Part shown: positions 6,757 to 13,074 of the stretch, one piece after another | Numbering within the stretch: the first letter of the stretch is position 1 | Layout: the number at the start of each line of letters is the position of its first letter | Assembly (NCBI GenBank): GCA_002368805.1 | Contig: DFFH01000095.1 | Location: forward strand, 1-13,817 | Length of the DNA stretch: 13,817 bases | DNA from: Mageeibacillus sp. UBA3781 | Lineage (GTDB): Bacteria > Bacillota > Clostridia > Saccharofermentanales > Saccharofermentanaceae | Reading direction: 5' to 3' | Translations under genes and position numbers: made by a program | The notes under the pieces: generated by a model | Databases searched by the model: none | The model's input: only the letters and a program-made list of their open reading frames with translations | What the model was told of the DNA's origin: nothing

Positions 6757-6814
6757 ACGCAATTCGGATTGGCTATTGCTCAGTAAATGCCTTGATTGCT
6801 TTGGACCGACCGCC

Positions 6815-6856
6815 TTTCGTTCCTGATGTTGGAACGAAATCACATTTTTTGATTTC
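6815..6856. repeat. Two overlapping, mutually exclusive inverted repeats
   Basis: TTTCGTTCC (6815-6823) pairs with GGAACGAAA (6831-6839). GAAATCA (6836-6842) pairs with TGATTTC (6850-6856). The shared GAAA means only one hairpin can form at a time. They lie between GNAT and hipB and could be operators or an RNA switch in a longer GNAT leader. Confidence 0.55.
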
Positions 6857-6939
6857 GATAGTAGATATCATCTTTTCTTCAGAATAAAAAAAGTAATGGA
6901 TAAGTGATCACGTAATTGCCATAAGAAATAATTGATATA

Positions 6940-6988
6940 TAGACAAATCTGTCCTGTTATTCTATAATTTAGATATAACAGGACAGAT
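6940..6988 (+). promoter_or_regulatory. hipBA promoter with palindromic operator
   Basis: The promoter is -35 TAGACA (6940-6945), 17-bp spacer, -10 TATAAT (6963-6968). It is covered by two perfect 14-bp inverted arms, ATCTGTCCTGTTAT (6947-6960) and ATAACAGGACAGAT (6975-6988); inner TCTA/TAGA extends the symmetry. The left arm fills the spacer, the -10 lies between the arms, and the right arm covers the expected start of transcription. This is the layout of an autorepressed toxin-antitoxin operon. HipB as ligand is inference. Confidence 0.8.
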
Positions 6989-7017
6989 ATGACTAGAAAA
7001 TGATAGGCGAAGTGGTG

Positions 7018-7344
7018 ATGAAAATGATCGAAGAGTACGCAAGACTGTGCGAACGATTGAAACAGTATCGCATCCATTATCCGCTCACACAGAGTGATCT
7101 GGCGGAGAAGTCGGGTGTGTCAGTAAGAAGCATATCCAGATTTGAAAACGGAGAAGATATCAGTTTGTCGAATTTCCTGAAACTACTTCGAGCCCTGGAT
7201 CTTGACGACCGCTTGATCGACATGATTCCCGATCAAAGTAAAAGACCTTCCTATTATCTGGAGAAGGAAACTAAACGAAGAAGGGCGTCTGCAACCCGTG
7301 ACAAAAATGGGAGTGCTCCATTTGTGTGGGGGGATGAGAAATGA
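7018..7344 (+). CDS. hipB: HipB-like antitoxin, XRE-family HTH repressor
   Basis: It has about 108 residues from ATG 7018; ATG 7000 and ATG 7024 are also possible, and 7024 has GGTGAT just upstream. The XRE helix-turn-helix is at LTQSDLAEKSGVSVRSISRFENGEDISLSNFLKLLRALDL. The tail is polar and ends APFVWGDEK; a Trp-containing tail is common in HipB-type partners and often contacts the toxin. The stop overlaps the hipA start (ATGA), so the two are translationally coupled. Known HipB proteins bind HipA, silence its kinase and repress the operon by binding palindromes. The strong inverted repeat over the promoter fits this role. Confidence 0.85.
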   Translation: MKMIEEYARLCERLKQYRIHYPLTQSDLAEKSGVSVRSISRFENGEDISLSNFLKLLRALDLDDRLIDMIPDQSKRPSYYLEKETKRRRASATRDKNGSAPFVWGDEK

Positions 7345-8627
7345 TCAATACGGCAGAAGTATTTCTCTGGGGGACAAGGATCGGCATCATTCATCAGGAA
7401 GATGGACAGGCGTATCTTTCTTTCGAATTTGACAGGGATTTCATAAGAAGCGGAATTGAACTGTCTCCGATCAAGATGCCATTGAGCAGCAGGGTTTACT
7501 CGTTTCCGGAACTCGCGGGAAGTGCTTTTCATGGAGCGCCGGGCTTGATCGCGGATTCGCTTCCCGATTCTTTCGGAAACCGGGTGATCGAGCGCTGGCT
7601 AAATGAACAGGGCTGTTCGCTCAATGATTTTAATTCTGTAGACAGACTGTGCTATACCGGAAAACGAGGAATGGGTGCTCTGGAGTATCGTCCGGCCAAC
7701 GGACCAGAGATATGGAAAGAGGATTCCGTCGATATTGCGAAGATGGTGGACTTTGCGTCTGATGTGCTGAACGACAAAAAGAATCAAAAATTGCGCATCC
7801 AGGATGACCCCGGATACGGACAGCTGATCCAATTGGGAACGTCGGCAGGAGGAGCAAGGGCGAAAGCATTGATCGCTTGGAATGAAGAAACCGGCGAGAT
7901 CCGAAGTGGGCAGATCGATGCGGGCGATGGTTTCGATTATTGGCTTATGAAGTTCGACGGAGTGAAGAAAAACGGTGATCACGATCTGGAAGATGCCATC
8001 GAGTATACCAGAATCGAGTATGCATACTACCTCATGGCAAAAAAGGCAGGAATAAGGATGAGTGATTGCAGATTGTGGGAAGAAAACGGACGATTCCACT
8101 TCATGACGAAGCGCTTCGACCGAGTCGGAAATCAGAAGCTCCATATGCAGACTTTCGGAGCATTGATGCATATCGATTATAATCTTCCCGGGCAGTCAAG
8201 TTATGAAGAAGCGGCGGAGATCACATTGAGACTTACCAATTCGGCTTCTGATGTGGAAGACCTCTACCGGAGAATGGTCTTTAATGTGCTTTTGGTCAAT
8301 CAGGATGACCATGTCAAAAACATAGCTTTTCTTATGGACAGAAAAGGAAAATGGAAGCTCGCTCCGGCATACGATATGACCTTTGCGTACAATCTTGAGA
8401 ACAGGTGGCTACGGACTCATCAGATGCGAGTAAACGGAAAGACAAGCGATATCTCTTACGAAGATCTGATCGACTCAGGTAAAAATATGGGACTTACATC
8501 CCGAAAGTGCACAGGGATCATTCAGACGATCAGAAGTGTGAAAGAGGATTATATTTCTCACATGAAAAATGCAGGTGTGAGTACAAAGACGGCAAAAACA
8601 CTGTTCGCTGTCTTGCCTTCGATCTGA
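7341..8627 (+). CDS. hipA: HipA-family serine/threonine kinase toxin
   Basis: The 428-residue protein has the full HipA layout. The N-terminal subdomain includes LIADSLPDSFGN, followed by the glycine-rich loop GTSAGGARAKA (166-176), where HipA carries its autophosphorylated Ser. Next come the ATP-binding Lys in WLMKFDG (Lys204), the catalytic loop NQDDHVKN (320-327, Asp323 and Asn327), and the metal-binding Asp345 in PAYDM. E. coli HipA phosphorylates glutamyl-tRNA synthetase and halts translation; relatives hit other targets. All key residues are present, so the kinase is probably active. It is coupled to hipB by an ATGA overlap. It is the longest intact gene of the 4.7-kb cassette. The target here is unknown. 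Confidence 0.93.
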   Translation: MINTAEVFLWGTRIGIIHQEDGQAYLSFEFDRDFIRSGIELSPIKMPLSSRVYSFPELAGSAFHGAPGLIADSLPDSFGNRVIERWLNEQGCSLNDFNSVDRLCYTGKRGMGALEYRPANGPEIWKEDSVDIAKMVDFASDVLNDKKNQKLRIQDDPGYGQLIQLGTSAGGARAKALIAWNEETGEIRSGQIDAGDGFDYWLMKFDGVKKNGDHDLEDAIEYTRIEYAYYLMAKKAGIRMSDCRLWEENGRFHFMTKRFDRVGNQKLHMQTFGALMHIDYNLPGQSSYEEAAEITLRLTNSASDVEDLYRRMVFNVLLVNQDDHVKNIAFLMDRKGKWKLAPAYDMTFAYNLENRWLRTHQMRVNGKTSDISYEDLIDSGKNMGLTSRKCTGIIQTIRSVKEDYISHMKNAGVSTKTAKTLFAVLPSI

Positions 8628-8628
8628 T

Positions 8629-8659
8629 GAACTGTAGATAAAATGCTGGTTTCTTTCTT
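8629..8659. repeat. 31-bp intergenic repeat, copy B
   Basis: It is 28/31 identical to 5656-5686 and starts two bases after the hipA stop. Confidence 0.7.
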
Positions 8660-8674
8660 GGAAAGGATTCAGAT

Positions 8675-8847
8675 CAATTGCGGCTGTCGATGTAATAGTC
8701 GATCTCCCATGCCATATACAGTGGAATATTATATGTCTCCGTTGCAGTAATTATAACAAAAAGTCATAGGACTTTTGCAATAATCACTGCGTTTTTGGCA
8801 CGGCTTTTCAAGAAGTGCAGCAAATCATCAAAGTGTCGCGCCGGCTA
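8675..8847 (-). pseudogene. Possible decayed ORF between hipA and the ATPase gene
   Basis: On the minus strand one frame reads HFDDLLHFLKSRAKNAVIIAKVL, stop (TGA), then LFVIITATETYNIPLY and MAWEIDYYIDSRN, stop. The composition on both sides of the TGA is protein-like, which suggests a small gene with an in-frame stop and lost 5' end. No family is recognised. A 7-bp inverted repeat (AAAAGTC 8759-8765, GACTTTT 8770-8776) sits at the stop and may act as a weak terminator for hipA. The rest of 8628-8887 shows nothing else. Confidence 0.3.
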
Positions 8848-8887
8848 CCGCATCTCTATAACATTCAGTACCGACCACCATTCCCGA

Positions 8888-9931
8888 CTAATCGTGAGAT
8901 TCTGGAATCGAAACAGCATAATCACCAAACCAAGGTAGTGCCAGCTCTACATATCCATTCTGAGGAACAGAGATTATTCCGGATTTAATCAAACGATCTC
9001 GATAGGGATTGAATTGATTACTGCTCCAACCCAGTATTTTCCGAATCTGCGAGATTTCGCCGGTTTTGGATAGATGGATGGCACGAATCACTTTTCGATC
9101 TGTCGACGAATGCTCTGACCAGATCTTCCGATAAGCAAATTCAAACAAATACTCTTTGGCATCCTTCAGAGCAGAGTCAAGTTTGCCCGGATACTCCCAC
9201 GCATAGTAACCGATCGTTTGGAAAGCAAACGAATATCCTTTCGTTGCTGTTGCCAGTTTTATGGCATCACTCTGCTTGAGTTTCAGCGTCTTGACGTATT
9301 TGTCTACGATAGCGTTGAAATTCAATGGAGAAAGGACTGTTCTCGGTGCTCTTTCCAAAAAAGTCATGCCTTCTGCATTTCTCAATCGATCAATGTGATT
9401 GAACAGTCCTGTCATCAGAAGAAAAACAGGTAGACCTTCACGAAGAAAGATTTGAAAAGAACTGGTGAAGATCCGGATATCTTTAGAGTTTGTGGCTTCG
9501 TCGATGGTAATCAGGACTCGTTTATTGTGCTTTTCTAAGCTCCGAAGCATACGAGTCAAAGCTTCTTCTATATCCGTAACAGGAGGTGCACCCTTTATCT
9601 CAATTCCAATCCCCAGAGCCTGAAGATTGATTTGAGCCTCGATAAAGAGTTTATTCAGATTTTTATCGCTGTTCAGCTTTGCAGCAAGTGCAGTCAAAAG
9701 ATCTCGTTGAGGATTTAGATTTATGACTATCCACTCCTTTTTCTTTTGCAGCCGATTCGCGATCTGAGTGATGAAAACTGTCTTTCCACATCCTCTGATC
9801 CCGGTGACTAGGTTGATATAATTTGAAGGACGAGCCTCACAGAACTCGCTAATGATTCGATCTGCCTGAGCTTTACGCTCGATAATCTCAAGAGGGGGTT
9901 GACCAAAAACCAGAGTGTAAGGATTTGACAT
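8888..9931 (-). CDS. AAA/STAND-type ATPase with C-terminal winged helix (ORC/Cdc6-like layout)
   Basis: The 347-residue protein starts at ATG 9931-9929, with AAAGGATGGG upstream. Walker A is GIRGCGKT (44-51), Walker B is VLITIDEA (about 139-146), and a sensor-1-like strand is PVFLLMTGLF. A lid region with FLERAPRTVLSPLNFNAIVDKYV follows. Residues about 265-340 form a winged-helix domain (RKVIRAIHLSKTGEISQIRKILGWSSNQFNPYRDRLIKSGII). This matches the archaeal-type/ORC-like ATPases found singly in clostridia, often in accessory regions, with no settled role; mobile-element or defence functions are possible. Its promoter is covered by five repeated boxes, so expression is probably tightly controlled, perhaps by itself through the winged helix. 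It is transcribed towards hipA. Confidence 0.8.
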   Translation of the reverse strand: MSNPYTLVFGQPPLEIIERKAQADRIISEFCEARPSNYINLVTGIRGCGKTVFITQIANRLQKKKEWIVINLNPQRDLLTALAAKLNSDKNLNKLFIEAQINLQALGIGIEIKGAPPVTDIEEALTRMLRSLEKHNKRVLITIDEATNSKDIRIFTSSFQIFLREGLPVFLLMTGLFNHIDRLRNAEGMTFLERAPRTVLSPLNFNAIVDKYVKTLKLKQSDAIKLATATKGYSFAFQTIGYYAWEYPGKLDSALKDAKEYLFEFAYRKIWSEHSSTDRKVIRAIHLSKTGEISQIRKILGWSSNQFNPYRDRLIKSGIISVPQNGYVELALPWFGDYAVSIPESHD

Positions 9932-9979
9932 ATTCTTCCCATCCTTTCAAAAAGAATAAATGACAGGTAGCGAAAAAAG

Positions 9980-10054
9980 TTTTACTGTCTCAAAATCTTT
10001 TACTGTTGTTTTACTGTTTGAGAATATTTTACTGTTCGTTTACTGTTTTGTCAA
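9980..10054 (-). promoter_or_regulatory. ATPase promoter overlapped by five TTTTACTGT boxes
   Basis: On the minus strand the promoter is -35 TTGACA (10054-10049), 17-bp spacer, -10 TAAAAT (10031-10026). Boxes TTTTACTGT are at 9980, 9998, 10009 and 10027, and GTTTACTGT at 10038. Distances between starts are 18, 11, 18 and 11 bp, so the array is a 29-bp unit carrying two boxes. One box is in the spacer, one on the -10 and three in the leader. This looks like a cooperative repressor operator; it also resembles iterons. Confidence 0.75.
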
Positions 10055-10066
10055 ATGTCTTCAAAC

Positions 10067-10085
10067 CAGAACCACCTCGGTTCTG
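10067..10085. repeat. 7-bp inverted repeat upstream of the ATPase promoter
   Basis: CAGAACC (10067-10073) and GGTTCTG (10079-10085) are separated by ACCTC. The repeat lies 13 bp upstream of the -35 box and could be a second operator or a hairpin. Confidence 0.5.
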
Positions 10086-10109
10086 TCAATGGAAAATCAA
10101 TATAACAGA

Positions 10110-10143
10110 AAAGACCGGCCAAGGTTATCCTCAGCCGGTCTTT
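10110..10143. terminator. Bidirectional terminator (repeat copy 2)
   Basis: The stem AAAGACCGGC (10110-10119) pairs with GCCGGTCTTT (10134-10143), and T-rich runs follow on both strands. It ends the agr-type operon on the minus strand, 7 nt after the agrB stop. The loop sequence differs from copy 1 while the stem is kept. Confidence 0.8.
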
Positions 10144-10149
10144 CTTCAG

Positions 10150-10836
10150 CTATATGAGATTATTTGACTCCCACGCCCCACGCAGGAGTAAAGTCTTTTC
10201 GACGTTGCCTCCGCAGGCGAAACCGAGGACAGCAACAGAGAAAAGAACTTTACGACTTACTCCCACTCGATCGTGCCTGTCGTTCTTATACTTTATTTTC
10301 CCCGCGATTCGCGAAGCGGCTGCCAGGAAAAAGGTGGCGGTACATGCGCATAAGTACTTGTCAAGGAATATGCTCACGAGTATGACGAGAACCAGAGCGG
10401 AAAGTGTCATGATGATAGAGTGTATCGTTAAGGACTTTCTTTTGGGTTCGAGAAAGGACTTGTTCGGATGGATTGTTAATGGAATCATGAGAAGTACGAT
10501 CGTACTGATTCCTACAATGACCAGTTGAAGGACGAGATGCTCTTGTAGAAAAACAAATGATAGACCGGCCAGCAATCCGCATATCATAGTCAGAAAGCAT
10601 TTTAGATGCGAGTCCGCATGGTATCCGCCACCAAATGATTGGAACGTATAAAATCCAAATGTAATGATAGCGGCATTCCAGAACTGCCTCAGAACAAGAC
10701 CGATGAGAAGAAGAGCAAGGGTAGACCAGACTGTATAGATAAGAATGTCGAAACCGTATTCATAGATTTCCCGGTCTTCGCTCGGAATATACTGTTTAAG
10801 TATCAGATGGTCAGTGAGTCTTTGAATTGGTGTCAT
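10150..10836 (-). CDS. agrB: AgrB-like peptide-processing membrane peptidase with foreign C-terminus
   Basis: It starts at ATG 10836-10834 with AGGAAGG upstream and overlaps the kinase gene by 26 nt. AgrB enzymes are membrane cysteine peptidases that cut and cyclise the AgrD pro-peptide into a secreted signal. The catalytic pair is visible: His73 in GGGYHA and Cys80 in DSHLKC, with seven-residue spacing as in S. aureus AgrB (His77, Cys84). Several hydrophobic spans follow. The native part ends near residue 185 (AGKIKYKN), about the usual length of the family. Residues 186-228 (DRHDRVGVSRK onward) are encoded by the guaA-type repeat, so the natural stop and any downstream agrD have been replaced. 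No agrD-like ORF is seen nearby. Activity may be retained because both catalytic residues are present. Confidence 0.88.
   Translation of the reverse strand: MTPIQRLTDHLILKQYIPSEDREIYEYGFDILIYTVWSTLALLLIGLVLRQFWNAAIITFGFYTFQSFGGGYHADSHLKCFLTMICGLLAGLSFVFLQEHLVLQLVIVGISTIVLLMIPLTIHPNKSFLEPKRKSLTIHSIIMTLSALVLVILVSIFLDKYLCACTATFFLAAASRIAGKIKYKNDRHDRVGVSRKVLFSVAVLGFACGGNVEKTLLLRGAWESNNLI
10188..10253 (-). other. 66-nt stem-loop in repeat copy 2
   Basis: It has the same structure as 5490-5555. The only change (position 10222) turns an inner G-C pair into a U-G pair in the minus-strand RNA, so pairing is kept in that strand but would be lost in the plus-strand RNA. Confidence 0.6.
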
Positions 10837-12151
10837 CCAACATCACCTTCCTGTTTTCAGTGGACGCTTGATCCTTAGGTGGAATGATTATAAATACTCT
10901 GAATAGATCATTGTTTACCGCTACCTCAAAGGTCCCATTTGCTTCATCAACTATTCGTTTCATAATAGATATGCCGAGGCCATGGTAGGGTTCATACTTG
11001 CTGCTGAGAAAAGATGAACGCTGCATCTTAGGTGGAATGCCTAAAAGCGGATTTTCGCATATAATCGTGAGTCCCGCCGGAGAGTATGTAAATTGCAAGT
11101 AAACATATCTGTCTCCGTCACGGTCTTTCCTCTCGTTTAGAGCTTCAATAGCATTATCAATCATGTTAGAAACCAGCGAACACAACTCAAAATCAGAGAT
11201 GTTCATGCCGCCGGTGTAGTGTAGATTAGATCCGCGCAATTCAATTTTGTTTGCTCGAAGTTTGTTCAGTTTGACTGCCAGTATAGAATCCAGTGTCTGG
11301 TTCCCTGAACTATAAAGTGGCAATACTTGCGATTCCAAATCCTTTAAATACTCTGGTTCTTTCGGGAGTTGACCCTTTTTAACCATCTCCTGTATATCGT
11401 GAACATACGATCGCATATCATGACGCAGCTGCATCATGGAACCATACACGTGCTGGAGATCTTCGGTCTGGCTTTGCGCTTCCTTTAACATCTCATCCTG
11501 TAATTGAAGTAACTGTTTTTCTCTTTCATATTTTTCTAAAAGCCGGTAATTGATCAGGATGATGATTGCGATTGCTATTGACATAATGCAACCAACAAAC
11601 AGCCATATGAGAGGGATACTATACTGATTTTTAAGTTTGAAGAATACATCAACTAGAAATGAACATAAAAGAACCGCAAACAGAAGTAGGTATGGCGGCC
11701 GTATAGAATGAGATTTTTGAGGAAATATACGAGTAATCAGCCAGAGACCTAACCATATTAAGAAATTCGATAGAAGCGTGAAAAAAATACGAGTGCTGCC
11801 AGAGGCAAGAAGATCCTTTGCATCCGCGCCAGCTAGCAAACTGGCGAATTGAAAGGATATGCCAACAATCCCCATAGACACTATGATCAGAATAGTGCAC
11901 CAAAACAGTTTCTGCAGAATGCTTCCATCAAAGAACAATATGGCATAGAAGACGATAAATATGAAAATCCAAGTATCCCATTCCGGCATAGAGAAGAATA
12001 TATATGAAGAAAGAGCTGTAGCTGTCAAAACAGAACATATAAGAAAGGAGACATATTCGTGTTTCCGTTTAGGAAGCATTTTGGTGATAAACCAAGTGAA
12101 AACAAGGCCTTGATATAAGTTTATTATTATTTCATATAGTGTCCAATACAT
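10811..12151 (-). CDS. AgrC-like sensor histidine kinase
   Basis: It has 446 residues from ATG 12151-12149, placed one base after the stop of the regulator gene; a TTG at 12178 would add nine residues. About 200 N-terminal residues contain six or seven hydrophobic spans (from YEIIINLYQGLVFTWFITKM onward), typical of a peptide-sensing membrane domain. A coiled linker (REKQLLQLQDEMLKEAQ) follows, then the HPK10-type H-box LRHDMRSYVHDI with the phospho-His at residue 244, the N-box SNMIDNAIEAL (about 328-338) and the G-box GLGISIMKRIVDEANG. It should phosphorylate the LytTR regulator encoded upstream. Its ligand would be a cyclic peptide, but the peptide gene is not in this operon. Confidence 0.9.
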   Translation of the reverse strand: MYWTLYEIIINLYQGLVFTWFITKMLPKRKHEYVSFLICSVLTATALSSYIFFSMPEWDTWIFIFIVFYAILFFDGSILQKLFWCTILIIVSMGIVGISFQFASLLAGADAKDLLASGSTRIFFTLLSNFLIWLGLWLITRIFPQKSHSIRPPYLLLFAVLLCSFLVDVFFKLKNQYSIPLIWLFVGCIMSIAIAIIILINYRLLEKYEREKQLLQLQDEMLKEAQSQTEDLQHVYGSMMQLRHDMRSYVHDIQEMVKKGQLPKEPEYLKDLESQVLPLYSSGNQTLDSILAVKLNKLRANKIELRGSNLHYTGGMNISDFELCSLVSNMIDNAIEALNERKDRDGDRYVYLQFTYSPAGLTIICENPLLGIPPKMQRSSFLSSKYEPYHGLGISIMKRIVDEANGTFEVAVNNDLFRVFIIIPPKDQASTENRKVMLDDTNSKTH

Positions 12152-12152
12152 T

Positions 12153-12893
12153 CTAGGTGTCCATTTTATAATGATCAATCATATGGTTGGTTAGTTGTGT
12201 TCGGTACTTGGTACCAACTGGTATTTCGGTATCATTCTGGAGTATAACCGAATGGTTGCTATATTTCGTTACATAGTTCAGGTTTATAATATAACTTCGG
12301 TGACATTGACAAAAATCAGCAGAAAGCTTTTCGTTAGGGAGACTTGTAAAATTCGTGCCGGAAAGACTTATTTCTTCGACCTTACCATCTGTCAAAATCA
12401 GTTTAGCGCGGTGATCAGTAGTAATTGACTCGAGATACAAAATCCGATCACTCTCGATAATCAGTTTCTGACGGGCACTCTGAAAGATGAAAGCATGGCT
12501 ATTAATTGTTCTTAATCTAGAATAGATTTCGTCAAGAGCTGCATAAATCTTTTGCGGGTTAAGTGGTTTCAACATGTACCGAAAAGCGGAGATTTCGAAA
12601 GCGCTTTCATAGTATTCCTGACTATTGGTAGTAAAAATAATGATTGCACGATGGTTGCTCTGGTGGATCGATTCTGCAACTCGAAAGCCTGTGCTTGAAT
12701 CGTCTTCAGTCATTATATCCAAGAAAAAAACATCATATGAATCATAGTCCGAAAGAGAAAACGTCAAAGAATGGGCAGAATTATACTTATTCAAAATAAT
12801 ATCAGAATAACCATGTTGCTCTTTCCATGAGAGGATAATTCGAGCAAGTTCATTTAAATCTTTTTCGTTATCATCAAAAACTACAATCTTCAT
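12153..12893 (-). CDS. LytTR-family response regulator (AgrA-like)
   Basis: It has 246 residues, starting MKIVVFDDNE at ATG 12893-12891; no strong ribosome site is seen. The receiver domain, residues 1-125, has the acidic pair Asp7-Asp8, phospho-acceptor Asp59 (FFLDIM), Thr in FTTN and Lys109 in MLKPL. A LytTR DNA-binding domain, about 140-238, follows (DRILYLESITTDHRAKLIL, CQCHRSYIINLNYVTKY, IPVGTKYRTQL). Such regulators bind pairs of direct repeats about 21 bp apart. Exactly such a pair lies in the divergent region at 12980-13012. It is the first gene of the regulator-kinase-AgrB operon, an order different from staphylococcal agrBDCA. Confidence 0.92.
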   Translation of the reverse strand: MKIVVFDDNEKDLNELARIILSWKEQHGYSDIILNKYNSAHSLTFSLSDYDSYDVFFLDIMTEDDSSTGFRVAESIHQSNHRAIIIFTTNSQEYYESAFEISAFRYMLKPLNPQKIYAALDEIYSRLRTINSHAFIFQSARQKLIIESDRILYLESITTDHRAKLILTDGKVEEISLSGTNFTSLPNEKLSADFCQCHRSYIINLNYVTKYSNHSVILQNDTEIPVGTKYRTQLTNHMIDHYKMDT

Positions 12894-12979
12894 TATGTCA
12901 AAATCAACCGCAAATACCCTATTATGTCTAATTAACCCAATCCAAGTATATCATGGTAGTTTAGCGCATACTACATTAT

Positions 12980-13012
12980 TCTTGCATATTTCTTGGGGTC
13001 TCTTGCATATTT
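12980..13012. promoter_or_regulatory. Likely LytTR binding site: 12-bp direct repeats, 21-bp period
   Basis: TCTTGCATATTT occurs at 12980-12991 and exactly again at 13001-13012. The 21-bp distance puts both on the same face of the helix. AgrA/ComE-type LytTR regulators use paired direct repeats with this period. The site is 87 bp upstream of the LytTR gene and 63 bp upstream of the divergent lipoprotein. Confidence 0.75.
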
Positions 13013-13042
13013 GCCTTTTTTGAAAAAGCACCGTGATAGAAT
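13011..13042 (+). promoter_or_regulatory. Activator-type promoter of the lipoprotein gene
   Basis: The -10 TAGAAT (13037-13042) is preceded by TGA, giving an extended -10. The only -35-like hexamer, TTGCCT (13011-13016), is 20 bp upstream, too far for unaided transcription, and touches the second direct repeat. AgrA-dependent promoters are known for such long spacers. Confidence 0.55.
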
Positions 13043-13074
13043 AAAAAGTAAAACGATCTGAAGGAGAAGACACT

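Larger units (their letters stand above)
10110..10282 (-). repeat. guaA-3'-end direct repeat, copy 2 (attachment-like)
   Basis: On the minus strand it reads ACA GGC ACG ATC GAG TGG GAG TAA (TGTIEWE-stop), stem-loop and terminator, as in copy 1. Both differences from copy 1 inside the guaA codons are silent (ATC/ATT, GAG/GAA). An exact ACTCCCAC (plus strand) flanks the stem-loop on both sides (10167-10174 and 10259-10266). Here the repeat is fused in another frame to agrB. Confidence 0.75.

Noticed and set aside
5827..6786. 319-codon open frame on the plus strand
   Set aside because: It runs antisense to the 142-residue gene and the GNAT gene, both with ribosome sites and (for GNAT) clear motifs; its own translation is low-complexity and Phe/Ser/Arg-rich with no start signal.
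7599..8171. 190-codon minus-strand frame inside hipA
   Set aside because: It is antisense to the fully conserved HipA kinase core; no independent support.
9980..10046. Short regularly spaced repeats considered as a CRISPR array
   Set aside because: The repeat is only 9 bp with gaps of 2 and 9 bp, lies on a promoter, and has no spacers of useful length or cas genes.
10150..10280. AgrB tail considered as a fused AgrD pro-peptide
   Set aside because: The tail contains a Cys but lacks the acidic, Pro-containing C-terminal recognition segment, and it is fully explained by the repeat.
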